A DNA stretch of 36,098 nt, taken from UBA6115 sp012514225 (GTDB taxonomy: Bacteria > Bacillota > Clostridia > Christensenellales > Aristaeellaceae). The stretch covers positions 1 to 36,098 of the forward strand of contig DAIOLC010000018.1 of assembly GCA_036756425.1 (NCBI GenBank), given 5' to 3'. Made by a program: the position numbers and the translations under genes. Positions 16,783 through 25,903 of the stretch are shown here, piece by piece (the first letter of the stretch is position 1; each line of letters opens with the position of its first letter). A model generated the notes under the pieces. That model saw only the letters and a list, made by a program, of their open reading frames with translations, searched no databases and had not been told where the DNA came from.

Positions 16783-18918
16783 ATGAAAAGCATCCGGATG
16801 CTTCAAACCAGGCAGGGCAGTCCGTTCCGCCGCGCGGCGGCGGTATTGTTGTGTTTGGTGGCGCTATGCTTCCTCGTATCCGTTTCAGCCTATGAAACCC
16901 TTCGTCCCGGCGCGCAGGGGCCGTCCGTCCGCTCCCTGCAGTCCGCCCTTGCTTTCCTGGGATACCCGCTCATTGCGGACGGGAAGTATGGGACGATAAC
17001 CCAAAACGCGGTGACTGCCTTCCAGCAGCAGCAATCCCTTCAGGCCGACGGCCTAGCCGGCAGGCTTACCCTGGGGCGGCTGTACGGCCTTGCCCCGCAG
17101 TTCATGCCGGAAACAGGCGCGGCGGCCACCGTGCCGCCTCCCGGCTCCAGCGTGCCGCAGGCTCCGCCTTCCGGCGGAACGGCTTCCGTGCGCACTGCGA
17201 ACGGGGGCTCGCTCAACCTGCGTTCCTCCGCTTCCTACGGGCAAAACACCGTTTTGCAGATTCCAAACGGAGCGATGGTCCTCATCCTGGAGGAGCGGGG
17301 CATCTGGACAAAAGTGGCATACGAAGGCAGGCAGGGCTTCGTCGTGTCCTCCTTCCTGGCAAGCGGCGCGAGCGCCGCGCCGACGCAAGCCCCGTCTGCG
17401 GACGTGCCTTCCCCCTCCGCCCGGCCTCCCGCCGGCGCGGCCGGCACCGCGCAGGTTTCAACGCCCAACGGCGGCAGCCTCAACCTCAGGGAACGTGCGG
17501 TTGCCGGCGCCCGCGTGCTCGCGGTCATTCCCGGCGGCGCGACCGTTCCGGTCCTTGCCAGGCTGGGCGCCTGGAGCCAGGTCCGGTTCGGGAACCGGGA
17601 TGGCTTTGTCCTGGATGTCTTTCTGCGCCACCCGGGAACCCAGGCGCCCACCGCCACGCCGCCGGCCTCCGCCAGTGAGCCGCCGCCTGCCGCAGGGACC
17701 GCGACTGTCAGCACGGCGCGGGGGCGTTTCCTGAACTTCCGCAGCGCGCCGGCTTCCGGGAACAATATCGTCGGGCAAATTCCCTCCGGCGCCCGGCTCC
17801 GCGTCATCAGCGGGGATTCCGACTGGTGCCGGGTGGAGTATCAGGGAAGGGACGGCTACGTCATGGCGTCCTTCCTTCGTTTCGACCCCTCCGTGCAGAC
17901 ACCGGCCCCGACGCCGGCCCCGCAGGCCACCGCGGCGCCTTCCCAGACGCCGGATGCAGGCGCCGTCTTTGGCGCCACCCTGAGACTCGGCAGCCGGGGG
18001 GAGGCGGTCGAGGCGCTGCAGCGGCGGCTCGTCGAACTGAAGTACAACTGCCGCGTCACCGGAAGCTACGATGAAATGACCCGCCAGGCGGTCTTGGAGT
18101 TCCAGCGGAAGAACGCCTTGACGGCGGATGGTGTCTTCGGGAGCCAGTCCGCGGGGGTGCTGATGGGCGCCGCCGCAATCGCCGCGGACGCGCCAGCGCT
18201 GAGCTACCGGACGCTGCGCATCGACAACCGGGACGGCTCGGGCGGCGCGGTCAGCGCCATGCAGCGCGCCCTACTCGACCTGGGTTATCCGCTGTCCGTA
18301 ACCGGCACTTTCGATATCCCGACCCATCAGGCGGTGGTCGGATTCCAGCAGCGCAACGGCCTGGTCATCTCCGGCATCGCGACGCCGCAAACCCAGGCCG
18401 CTGTCTTTTCCTCCGGCGCGAAGGGTTTTTCCATGCCCGCCGCCCAGCTGGACGCGAGCGAGGGGAAGGGCGGCGGCCCCTCCGCGTCCCAGGTCCGGTT
18501 GCTGCACTGGTTTGACGACGTCAAGAAAAGCGCTTCTTCCGGCCAGCGCGTCACGGTTTACCATCCCGGCAGCGACACCAGCTTTACCATCCGCTTTTAT
18601 TCCATGGGCAACCACGCCGATTCGGAGCCGGCTACCTGGCGGGACACCCAGCTGATGAACCGCGCATTCGGGACGCCTTCCTGGAACATCAACATCGTCT
18701 ACGTCAAATTGGTGGACGGCAGATGGACCATGGCGGCCATGCACAACCGCCCGCACCTGACCGGCTCCATCAACGACAACGGCTTTGGCGGCCACCTGTG
18801 CGTCCACTTCCTGCGGGACATGGAGGAAGTCAACCGAACCAGCCCGGATTACGGCGCGTCCAACCAGCGCGCCTTGCGCAGGGCCTGGAAGGCGCTGACG
18901 GGCGAAACGGTCGAATAA
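16783..18918 (+). CDS. Secreted cell-wall protein: PG-binding / three SH3 / two PG-binding / conserved C-terminal domain
   Basis: 711 aa. A signal peptide (basic start, then AAAVLLCLVALCFLVSVSA) leads to a peptidoglycan_binding_1 domain (about 38-105), three bacterial SH3 domains (about 133-190, 220-285, 305-368; each with G-SLNLR or FLNFR and a G-[FY]V end) joined by Ala/Pro/Thr linkers, then two more peptidoglycan-binding repeats (about 398-465 and 474-545). The C-terminal about 145 residues form a separate domain with MHNRPH, NGFGGHLCVHF and RALRRAWKALTG. It looks like a family I have seen at the end of clostridial wall proteins, but I cannot assign a reaction. Conserved-looking His and Cys suggest a possible L,D-transpeptidase- or peptidase-like site (inference). 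It probably has its own promoter in the AT-rich stretch 16731-16782; TATGAT at 16766 is a weak candidate -10. Confidence 0.85.
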   Translation: MKSIRMLQTRQGSPFRRAAAVLLCLVALCFLVSVSAYETLRPGAQGPSVRSLQSALAFLGYPLIADGKYGTITQNAVTAFQQQQSLQADGLAGRLTLGRLYGLAPQFMPETGAAATVPPPGSSVPQAPPSGGTASVRTANGGSLNLRSSASYGQNTVLQIPNGAMVLILEERGIWTKVAYEGRQGFVVSSFLASGASAAPTQAPSADVPSPSARPPAGAAGTAQVSTPNGGSLNLRERAVAGARVLAVIPGGATVPVLARLGAWSQVRFGNRDGFVLDVFLRHPGTQAPTATPPASASEPPPAAGTATVSTARGRFLNFRSAPASGNNIVGQIPSGARLRVISGDSDWCRVEYQGRDGYVMASFLRFDPSVQTPAPTPAPQATAAPSQTPDAGAVFGATLRLGSRGEAVEALQRRLVELKYNCRVTGSYDEMTRQAVLEFQRKNALTADGVFGSQSAGVLMGAAAIAADAPALSYRTLRIDNRDGSGGAVSAMQRALLDLGYPLSVTGTFDIPTHQAVVGFQQRNGLVISGIATPQTQAAVFSSGAKGFSMPAAQLDASEGKGGGPSASQVRLLHWFDDVKKSASSGQRVTVYHPGSDTSFTIRFYSMGNHADSEPATWRDTQLMNRAFGTPSWNINIVYVKLVDGRWTMAAMHNRPHLTGSINDNGFGGHLCVHFLRDMEEVNRTSPDYGASNQRALRRAWKALTGETVE

Positions 18919-18943
18919 TCCGGCGAACAAGGCAAAAATACAG

Positions 18944-18964
18944 CGCAGCCCGGAGGGTCTGCGC
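18944..18964. repeat. Short hairpin repeat, copy 1
   Basis: The sequence cgcagcccggagggtctgcg folds as cgcag/ctgcg plus ccc/ggg with one bulged base. The same sequence, except for its last base, returns at 19150-19169. It is the first of five hairpins in the 315-bp gap between the convergent wall-protein gene and antiporter operon. Confidence 0.7.
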
Positions 18965-18973
18965 TCAGACTGT

Positions 18974-19001
18974 CGAAAAAGGTCTGCGGACCTTTTTCGA
19001 T
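18974..19001. terminator. Perfect 12-bp hairpin, candidate bidirectional terminator
   Basis: TCGAAAAAGGTC (18974-18985) and GACCTTTTTCGA (18990-19001) pair perfectly around the loop TGCG. The A5 and T5 tracts in the stem make it terminator-like on both strands. It lies 55 bases after the wall-protein stop, between convergent genes. Confidence 0.6.
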
Positions 19002-19021
19002 TCGGAGGATTGCTGCGGAAT

Positions 19022-19068
19022 GTTTTCGCTGTTCGCGAAAACGCCCCGCGCGTCCGGCAGAGCCGGAC
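19022..19068. repeat. Two adjacent perfect hairpins
   Basis: GTTTTCGC (19022-19029) pairs with GCGAAAAC (19035-19042) around 5 nt, and GTCCGGC (19052-19058) pairs with GCCGGAC (19062-19068) around 3 nt. The right arm of the second hairpin is also the first part of the dispersed repeat that starts at 19064. Confidence 0.7.
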
Positions 19069-19147
19069 GACACGATGATCATCGGTGGGCTGCCGCCCGC
19101 CAAAGCCCCCTGCATCATCCTCTGTAGTAAGGTTTTTTGACAGCCCG
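19064..19147 (-). repeat. Dispersed intergenic repeat, copy B
   Basis: Second copy of the 84-bp repeat at 1-84 (about 92% identity, no gaps). It holds the palindrome CGATGATCATCG, which copy A has with one change. It is embedded in a run of hairpins and lies 86 bases downstream of the stop codon of the antiporter operon, in the same orientation as copy A has to thrS. All frames across it are low-complexity or interrupted, so I do not call a gene. Confidence 0.8.
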
Positions 19148-19149
19148 GG

Positions 19150-19176
19150 CGCAGCCCGGAGGGTCTGCACTTTTTT
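19150..19176 (+). terminator. Short hairpin repeat, copy 2, with T-run
   Basis: GCAGCCC and GGGTCTGC pair (one bulge) around GGA and are followed by ACTTTTTT on the plus strand, giving a usable intrinsic terminator for plus-strand transcripts that pass the earlier hairpins. It repeats the motif at 18944-18964. Confidence 0.6.
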
Positions 19177-19233
19177 GAATCGTATTGTTTATCGGATTCT
19201 GGCGTAAAACCTGGGAAAATGAATTGCTGACGA

Positions 19234-21420
19234 TTACTTCGCCAGCATGAAAGCAAGCAGCACCACTAGCCCGAGGGCAAAAAGAATCAGGCTGAATGAC
19301 AAGGTCCGCTGAATGCGCCGAAGCGTGTCGTGCGCGGTGTTCCATGCGGCTGCGAACAGATGGGTATAGCTGTGACCGCTTGAACCCCGGTTAAAAATGC
19401 GCCGCGTGATGCCGGAAAGCCTGTCCGCGAACCTGCCCAGGGTGAAGGTAAAGCGGTTGCCGACCAGTACCACGTTCGATTTCTCGCGTGTTCTCTTGAA
19501 AACGGTATGCATCAGGAACACGACCACCCCGTCCGCGAGAATTTCCAGGGTTCTGGCAATCAAAGTCGTCAGCGCGCCGATGGCATACATGGCTTTTTCT
19601 GCTCCGTCCAGGAAAGCCGCCGCCGCGCCCGTTGCCTTCATGGCCAGGGGCAGAAGCACTCGTTCTGTCAGCATATCCAGCGGGGCGGACAGCAGAAACC
19701 CGATCTTTGTCAATCCTTGGACCGCAGGGCGATACAACAGGTCTTCCAGGTCCAGCCATTGCGGCCAACGGTTCGTATAAATCCTGCCGCGGTGTCCGTC
19801 GGGCACCGACAGTGCCTTGCGCACCACGACCAGGTACAGCAGCGCGCCGACCAGCAGGGATTTCGCGCTGCCCATCAGATTCACGCCGGACAAGTACTCC
19901 ACCGCATGCGCTGGCGGATGCGCATGCAGGAAAGGCAGCGAAAGGTTCGCCAGACTGGTCAGCAAACCGCCCGGCTTGACGCCCAGTACAAACAGCAGCA
20001 GGGAAGCCGCACCCAGGGAAATGGCAGTCATCGGTTTCATCGACTTCCCTACTTCGCCGTATTCCTTCTGTCGCTCCGGGTGCTTTTCAATGAAAATCAC
20101 AATGAACAGCTTGAGCATATAGCAGAATGTAAGCCCGCCTGTCAGGATGAACAGCCATTCGGCCGCCTTGTACCAAACGGCGTTTTCCCCCAAGTGCTGA
20201 AGGTGGACGATGTACTCGACCAGGCTTTCATGCAGCAGGGTCTTGCTTGCATACCCGCTGAACAGCGGAATCCCGCTGATGGACGCGGCGCCTACGCCAA
20301 AGCACAGCATCAGACCCCACTTCCGGCGTCCGAAACCGCGGATGTCGTTGAGGTTAAGGCTGTGCGTCCTGAGGTACACGATTCCGGCGCAAATGAAGAG
20401 CACCAGTTTGATCAGACTGTGGTTGAGCATATGGAGCACGGTGCCCTGGGCCGCCAGGGCGTTGTGCTCGCCCAGCAGGGACTGCATCCCGATGCCCAGC
20501 AGGATAAAACCGATCTGGCTCATGGACGAGCAGGCCAGCGTCCGCTTTAAGTCAATGGAAAACAGCGCGAGCAGCGCGCCCAGCGACATATTGATCAACC
20601 CAAGGATGAGCAGCAGGTTTCCCCAGTGTTCGTCGCCGAGAAAGAGGCGCGAAGTGATAACGACGATGCCAAATATACCGACTTTGGTCAGGATTCCGGA
20701 CAGGAGCGCGCTGGCGGGAGCCGGCGCGACCGGATGGGCTTTGGGTAGCCAGACATGCAGGGGGAACATCCCGGCTTTGGCTCCGAAACCGGCAAGTATC
20801 AGGACGCCTGGCAGGAAGAGGCTCCCTTTCGGCATGCTTTCAGCCTTGGCAGCCAGTTCGTCGAACTGAAGCGTGCCTAGGCGGAGTTTAAGCATCATCA
20901 GCCCCATCAGCATCGTCATGCCGCCCAGAATCGCAATGGCGAGATAGGTCTGCCCGGTTCGCATCGCCTTCGGGGTCTCCTCGTGGATGACCCAGGTGTA
21001 ACTGGTGAACGAAAGGATTTCGAAGAAAAGGAAGGCGGTGATCAGATCGTCCGAGAGGAAAACACCGACGGTCGCCCCCATGGTCAGCAGCGTGAAAGCG
21101 GCGTATCGTGCCTGAGCGTGACCGTGGGCCATATATTCCGGCGTAAACAGGCTGGTTACAAACCACATCAGGCAAGCAACCGCCGCGTAAAGTGTCCGGA
21201 AGCCATCCGCCCGCAGGCTCAGCCCCAGCGCCATGACCTTGGGGAAACTAAACTGCATGGGCTGCCCGTACAGCAGGTACAGCGCTGAGGCGACAAACAG
21301 AACTCCGGTGACCAGCGCCATGGCCCGATAGGCATACGGGGTCTTGCGACGGCCGAGGGCGTATGCGGGCGCCGCAGCAAGGAAAGGCAGCGCGACCAGC
21401 AGCAGCGGGATTGCTCTCAT
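19234..21420 (-). CDS. Large antiporter-like subunit (NuoL/MrpA/MrpD family) with C-terminal extension
   Basis: 728-aa polytopic membrane protein, last gene of the operon. It keeps the ion-channel residues of the proton-antiporter family: Glu in LFFEILSFTSYTWV (TM5-like), Lys in GFGAKAGMFPLHVWLPKAHP (TM7-like), the LLSGILTKVGIF step, and Lys in GIPLFSGYASKTLL (TM12-like). After the usual 14-helix core come about 230 extra residues: a soluble stretch (PDGHRGRIYTNRWPQWLDLE), helices, and a final membrane anchor (SLILFALGLVVLLAFMLA). The extension recalls the lateral-helix end of NuoL-like subunits (inference). Its start overlaps nothing; it lies 15 bases after the previous stop. It is not a standard MrpA because the MbhD/MbhE domains are encoded separately upstream. 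Confidence 0.9.
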   Translation of the reverse strand: MRAIPLLLVALPFLAAAPAYALGRRKTPYAYRAMALVTGVLFVASALYLLYGQPMQFSFPKVMALGLSLRADGFRTLYAAVACLMWFVTSLFTPEYMAHGHAQARYAAFTLLTMGATVGVFLSDDLITAFLFFEILSFTSYTWVIHEETPKAMRTGQTYLAIAILGGMTMLMGLMMLKLRLGTLQFDELAAKAESMPKGSLFLPGVLILAGFGAKAGMFPLHVWLPKAHPVAPAPASALLSGILTKVGIFGIVVITSRLFLGDEHWGNLLLILGLINMSLGALLALFSIDLKRTLACSSMSQIGFILLGIGMQSLLGEHNALAAQGTVLHMLNHSLIKLVLFICAGIVYLRTHSLNLNDIRGFGRRKWGLMLCFGVGAASISGIPLFSGYASKTLLHESLVEYIVHLQHLGENAVWYKAAEWLFILTGGLTFCYMLKLFIVIFIEKHPERQKEYGEVGKSMKPMTAISLGAASLLLFVLGVKPGGLLTSLANLSLPFLHAHPPAHAVEYLSGVNLMGSAKSLLVGALLYLVVVRKALSVPDGHRGRIYTNRWPQWLDLEDLLYRPAVQGLTKIGFLLSAPLDMLTERVLLPLAMKATGAAAAFLDGAEKAMYAIGALTTLIARTLEILADGVVVFLMHTVFKRTREKSNVVLVGNRFTFTLGRFADRLSGITRRIFNRGSSGHSYTHLFAAAWNTAHDTLRRIQRTLSFSLILFALGLVVLLAFMLAK

Positions 21421-21435
21421 CTATGCCACACCCCC

Positions 21436-22896
21436 TTACACCAGTCCGCTCGCAGCGCGCGTGATGAAATCAACCAGCGGCCGGCTGAAAAACCCGGCGG
21501 CCAGCATCAACGCGGTCAGCGCGGCCAGGCTGATCCGGATTTCCGTTTCCACAGGCTTTGTGCCGGGGGCGTTGCCCGGCCGCCGTCCGATAAAAATGAA
21601 TGTGGAGGGAACCAGCAGGTAGATGCCTGTCAGCAAGGCGCTGACCAGCAAAGCGGTCAATCCCAGGTAGGGGAGCAGGCCGCCGGACAGGACGGCTGCC
21701 TGGGCAAGGGCCCACTTGCTGATGAATCCGATGAATGGCGGAATCCCCGTCATCGCCAGGCTCCCCAGCGCGAATGCCGCGCTGAGAACCGGCCAGTCCC
21801 TTCCAATCCCGTGAAGTTCCCCGACCTCGTGGATTCCAGCCCTGTCGTTGTAAACCCCCGCGATGAGGAACAGGGTGATTTTCATCAGCGCATGGAACAC
21901 CAGGTGCAGCAGGCCTGCCGCCAACCCCTGGCCGGTGAGCAGCAACGCGCCAAACAGGATATAGGATAAGTTCGAGACGGTCGAGTATGCCAGCCGCCTT
22001 TTCAAGTGTTTTTCCTTCAGCGCCATCGAGCAGCCGAAAACGATGGTAAAGCAGGTCAGCGCGAGCGGGATATACTGTGCGTAGCTGGCCCGGATGACCA
22101 AAGCGCCAAAGCTGAAGTACGTAACGCGCAGAATCGCGAAGACGCCCGACTTGACCACGGCGACCGCATGCAGCAGGGCGGTAACCGGCGTCGGGGCGAC
22201 GGAGGCTGTAGGCAGCCAGCCATGCACGGGAAATACGGCTGCCTTGACCGAGAAACCGAGAAAACAGAGCAGATAGCCAAGCCGGAGCTGGGCCGTATGC
22301 TCCACTGCCACCCCCCTGAACAAACCTCCTGGCACGAAGTTCGTCGTACCTCCGAAATAGACGAGGTATACCAGGCCGATGAAAGCGAACGCCGCGCCGC
22401 CCAGCGAATAATACAGGTATTTGAGCCCCGCGCGGATAGAGCCGGAGTCCCCCTTTTGCATGACCAGGGGGAGTGTCGAAAGGGACAGCATTTCATAGAA
22501 GATGTAAAGCGTCACCAGATTGGCGCTCATCGCAATGCCGAGGGAGATGCCATAGCTCATCAGGAAGAAGGCGAAGAAGGAAATCTCCTTCTGGGTTCCC
22601 CGCATATACCCCAGCGCATAAAGGGTGGTCAGCGGCCAGAGCAGTGCGATCAGGCCGGCGAACAAGCGCCCGATGCCGTCCAGCTTCAGCGCGAAAGAGA
22701 GCCGGTCATTGAATTGAATCAGGCTCAGCCGCGGGAAATTCCCGAAGATTGCGACTGTGGCGAGCACAGTGGTCAAAATCGTCAGGCAAAGAATGTAGGC
22801 GTCGCGCGCCGCGCGCCCCTTCCAACGGACCACAGGCAGAAGCGCGCCCGCGGCGATGGGGAGCGCGATGGCAGCCAGGAGCGTCAATCCTTCCAT
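21436..22896 (-). CDS. Antiporter-like membrane subunit (MrpD/NuoN/NuoM family)
   Basis: 486 aa, about 14 predicted membrane helices. The family ion-path residues are present: Glu in IFYEMLSLSTLPLV, Lys in GFSVKAAVFPVHGWLPTAS, the HAVAVVKSGVF step and Lys in GIPPFIGFISKWAL. It is clearly a full-length member of the proton-translocating antiporter family (PF00361). A single domain with no extension distinguishes it from the larger 728-aa subunit. The start ATG at 22896 has GGGGAA upstream and lies 13 bases after the stop of the preceding subunit gene. It is the third of four such large subunits in this operon. Confidence 0.9.
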   Translation of the reverse strand: MEGLTLLAAIALPIAAGALLPVVRWKGRAARDAYILCLTILTTVLATVAIFGNFPRLSLIQFNDRLSFALKLDGIGRLFAGLIALLWPLTTLYALGYMRGTQKEISFFAFFLMSYGISLGIAMSANLVTLYIFYEMLSLSTLPLVMQKGDSGSIRAGLKYLYYSLGGAAFAFIGLVYLVYFGGTTNFVPGGLFRGVAVEHTAQLRLGYLLCFLGFSVKAAVFPVHGWLPTASVAPTPVTALLHAVAVVKSGVFAILRVTYFSFGALVIRASYAQYIPLALTCFTIVFGCSMALKEKHLKRRLAYSTVSNLSYILFGALLLTGQGLAAGLLHLVFHALMKITLFLIAGVYNDRAGIHEVGELHGIGRDWPVLSAAFALGSLAMTGIPPFIGFISKWALAQAAVLSGGLLPYLGLTALLVSALLTGIYLLVPSTFIFIGRRPGNAPGTKPVETEIRISLAALTALMLAAGFFSRPLVDFITRAASGLV

Positions 22897-22909
22897 GTGG
22901 TTCCCCGCG

Positions 22910-24394
22910 TCACATCAGGGCGTTTGCCAGGCGTGTGAAGGATTCAATCATAAAGTTGGGGAAAATGCCCAGCAGCAGGATGGCGAGGGAGAGGATGAAA
23001 ATGGGGACCAGCATCATCAGGCTGGGCTCCGCTTTTGGCAGCGCGGATACCGCTTCCCCATCCGCCATCCCGCCAAAAAAGGCGGACACGCTCGGCGGCA
23101 GGAGATAAGCGGCGGTCAGGATGGCGGAAATCAGCAACACAATCGGAACCAGCCAGCTAAACACAGGCGCGCCTGTGGAAAGGGCGCCTTCGGCAATGTA
23201 CCACTTCGCGATGAACCCGCCAAGCGGGGGAATGCCCACCAGGGAAATCGCGCACACGGCGAACATCCACATGGTCCAGGGCATTCTCCGGCCCAGGCCG
23301 TGCATTTCCTCAACCCGGGTAATCCCGGTCTTGAAGATGATGGCGCCGGCGCACAGGAAGAGGGCGTCCTTGGTCAGCGCGTGAAAGACCAGTTGCAGCA
23401 GTGCGCCGTCCAGCGCCATCGTATCCAGCATGTACAGGCCGCACAGCACATAGCTGACCTGGGAGACGCTCGAGTATGCCAGCCGTTTTTTCAGCACCTT
23501 CTCACGCAGCGCCAGCATCGAGCCCATGAACACCGTAACGGTCGCGCAGCCAAGCAGCGCCCACTGCACCCAGGTGCCGCGGATGAAATCGGCTCCGATG
23601 ACATAGAAAACCATGCGGAAAATGCACAGCACGCCGGCTTTCGTAATGACGCCGGACAATACCGCGCTGGCAGGGGCCGGCGCTACTGGGTGCGCGGTCG
23701 GCAGCCATCCGTGCATGGGAAACATGCCCGCCTTGGTGCCGAAGCCCACCAAGGTGATGAAAATGACGACCAGGAAAGCGTCCTTGGATATCGTCAGCGA
23801 GCCGGCGAGGAGAGAGCCCCCCTCGACGAAATACGCGCTGGATATATTGGGTGTCAGGATGAAGATGCCCATCAGGCCCATCGTTGCGCCGGCGACTGAA
23901 TAGATCAGGTATTTGATGCCGGCGGCGACGGCTTCCTTGGTGCGGGTGTGCAGCACCATCGGGACGGAGATAAAGGTCATCAGTTCAAAGAACAGGTACA
24001 TGGTGACCATCGTCCCCGACAGCGTCAGCGCCATGAGCGAGGCCAGGGTCATCAAGTAAAAGGCATAGTAGCTTTTCTCGTTTTGTTCGTGCTTCATATA
24101 GCTGAAGGAGAAGAAGCCACTGACCGTCCACATCAGCGCCATGACAGCGGAAAAGATGCGGCTGGTTCCGTCGGAACGCAGCGCGATGGGCAGCTGCTCT
24201 GTCATTTTGAAGAGCACGAGGGTTCGCTGCCCGTCCAGCGCGACGAGCGCGACGACCACGCATTCCATTACCAGGATTGCGCCGACGAACAGGCAACGGT
24301 CTTCCCGGCGCTCGTTGAGCCAGGGCATCAACGTCAGCATCAGTGCCCCGGCGGCGGGCAGAAGGATGGCAATCAGCAGCAACATACCTTCCAT
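22910..24394 (-). CDS. Antiporter-like membrane subunit (MrpD/NuoL family)
   Basis: About 494 aa with about 14 membrane helices. Channel residues: Glu in LFFELMTFISVPMV, Lys in GFGTKAGMFPMHGWLPTAHP, VLSGVITKAGVL, and Lys in GIPPLGGFIAKWYIAEGA. Two in-frame ATGs exist. The one at 24403 lies 1 base from GAGGAGG, too close; the one at 24394 (MEGMLLL) is 10 bases away, so I prefer it. It follows mrpD closely and is the second of the four large subunits. Sequence differences from its neighbours are far larger than for a recent duplication. Confidence 0.9.
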   Translation of the reverse strand: MEGMLLLIAILLPAAGALMLTLMPWLNERREDRCLFVGAILVMECVVVALVALDGQRTLVLFKMTEQLPIALRSDGTSRIFSAVMALMWTVSGFFSFSYMKHEQNEKSYYAFYLMTLASLMALTLSGTMVTMYLFFELMTFISVPMVLHTRTKEAVAAGIKYLIYSVAGATMGLMGIFILTPNISSAYFVEGGSLLAGSLTISKDAFLVVIFITLVGFGTKAGMFPMHGWLPTAHPVAPAPASAVLSGVITKAGVLCIFRMVFYVIGADFIRGTWVQWALLGCATVTVFMGSMLALREKVLKKRLAYSSVSQVSYVLCGLYMLDTMALDGALLQLVFHALTKDALFLCAGAIIFKTGITRVEEMHGLGRRMPWTMWMFAVCAISLVGIPPLGGFIAKWYIAEGALSTGAPVFSWLVPIVLLISAILTAAYLLPPSVSAFFGGMADGEAVSALPKAEPSLMMLVPIFILSLAILLLGIFPNFMIESFTRLANALM

Positions 24395-24409
24395 TTCAGG
24401 CATTCCTCC

Positions 24410-25903
24410 TCAGGCAAACATCTTGATCCCGGCTTCGATAATCCGGATGATGGGGCCGGAACCGACGCCAAGGTACAGGGTCATCAGCATCGAAATTACC
24501 AGGGCAACAGCGGCGTGCCGCGGTATGCGTTCATTTCGGGGGTACTCGATGTCGGGTGCTTTCCGGTAAATTGAAACGACGGTGTGCAGGAAGTACACGG
24601 CATTGAGCAGGGTGCTGATTGCCAGGGAAATCAGCACCAGCGCGCGGATTGAACCCCCGAAGGGCATACTGGCAAGGGCGATTTGGAGCTTGGAAATGAA
24701 GCCGCCTGTAAATGGAATGCCGACCATGCTCATTGCGCTGAAGGTGAACACGATGCCGGCCAGCACGTCGCGGTGGCCCGCGCCGTGAAGATAATGGAAG
24801 CGCTTGTGATCACCCGAAACGCGTGTCAGCTCGCCCGTCGAGATAAACAGCAGCGATTTTGCCGCAGAATGGGCCAGCATCTGGAACAGCGCTGCCGTCA
24901 AGCCGGCCAGGGTGCCCATGCCGATACCGATGTACACGTAGCCCACCTGCGCCACGGAGGAATAGGCAATCATCCGCCGGATATCCCGCTGGCTGATGGC
25001 AATGACGGATGCGACGAGCATTCCGCCGATGCCGCAATAGAATAAAAAGGAGCCGATTTGCTGGGACTGGATGATGTCGATGCCAATCACGCGCCATAAG
25101 AACTTGATCAACAGGAACAGGTAGGCTTTGCTGATGATGCCGCTGAGCACCGAACTGCTCAGAGCCGGTGCGAAGGAATAGGCGTCCGGCGCCCAGGCGT
25201 GGAAGGGAAACATCGCGCTTTTGATGCCCAGGCTGATGGTAATCAGCGCGATGACTACGGTGAGTACCTCCCGGTACGTTCCGCTTTCATAGATTTCTCT
25301 GACGGACTGGTTCAGCGGCTCCATCAGCAGGTGGCCGGTGATGCCGTACAGCATGGATATCCCCAGGAGCACCAAGCCCGAGGCCAGCAGGTTCATGACC
25401 ATGTAGCGTGTGGCGGCGACCAGCGTGTGCCCGTGCTGTCGGACAATGATCAGCGCGCAGGAGGCAATCGTCATGATTTCGATAAACACATAAGCGGTGA
25501 ACAGGTCGTTGGTGTAAATCATCACTAGCGTCGCGGCCATCACCAGATCCATCATGATGAAATATAGGTTCAGCTTCTGGAGGGTGACCAGAGAGGGCAG
25601 GCGCGCGTGCCCGGCGAGGAGGGAGACGAACAGCACAGCGGACAGCCCGGTTGCCATCAGCGCCTCCAGGCTGCCGATACGGATTTCGTTGCCCCAGGGT
25701 GCGGGGAAGTGGCCCATCATGAATGTATACGGCTCGTCCAGTCCCAACGTCATGCCCAGCGTACCTGCACTGAGCGCCAGAACGCTTCCGATGGTGAAGA
25801 GGGTCGTCATCAGCGCGGCGCGCGGTTTCAGCACCGAGGTTACAACGCCTGAAACCATGCACAGCATGATTGAGAAGAAGGGGAAGTTCTGTACGATACC
25901 CAT
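24410..25903 (-). CDS. mrpD: Na+(K+)/H+ antiporter subunit D (MrpD/MnhD-like)
   Basis: 497-aa polytopic membrane protein, first of the four large subunits and the one directly after the MrpC homologue, the position MrpD has in Mrp operons. Channel residues: Glu in VFIEIMTIASCAL, Lys in ISLGIKSAMFPFHAWAPDAY, VLSGIISKAYLF, and Lys in GIPFTGGFISKLQIA. I take the ATG at 25903, whose first base is shared with the mrpC stop (TGATG). A TTG one codon upstream is also in frame. It would form part of the proton or cation path with MrpC. Confidence 0.92.
   Translation of the reverse strand: MGIVQNFPFFSIMLCMVSGVVTSVLKPRAALMTTLFTIGSVLALSAGTLGMTLGLDEPYTFMMGHFPAPWGNEIRIGSLEALMATGLSAVLFVSLLAGHARLPSLVTLQKLNLYFIMMDLVMAATLVMIYTNDLFTAYVFIEIMTIASCALIIVRQHGHTLVAATRYMVMNLLASGLVLLGISMLYGITGHLLMEPLNQSVREIYESGTYREVLTVVIALITISLGIKSAMFPFHAWAPDAYSFAPALSSSVLSGIISKAYLFLLIKFLWRVIGIDIIQSQQIGSFLFYCGIGGMLVASVIAISQRDIRRMIAYSSVAQVGYVYIGIGMGTLAGLTAALFQMLAHSAAKSLLFISTGELTRVSGDHKRFHYLHGAGHRDVLAGIVFTFSAMSMVGIPFTGGFISKLQIALASMPFGGSIRALVLISLAISTLLNAVYFLHTVVSIYRKAPDIEYPRNERIPRHAAVALVISMLMTLYLGVGSGPIIRIIEAGIKMFA

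Noticed and set aside
18849..19256. Minus-strand frames across the hairpin cluster
   Set aside because: The translation follows the repeat (stretches such as LSKNLTTEDDAGGFGG) and is broken by hairpins. It is repeat sequence, not a gene.
22856..23899. Plus-strand open frame across the antiporter genes
   Set aside because: Gln/Arg/His-rich shadow of a membrane-protein gene with all its family motifs on the minus strand.
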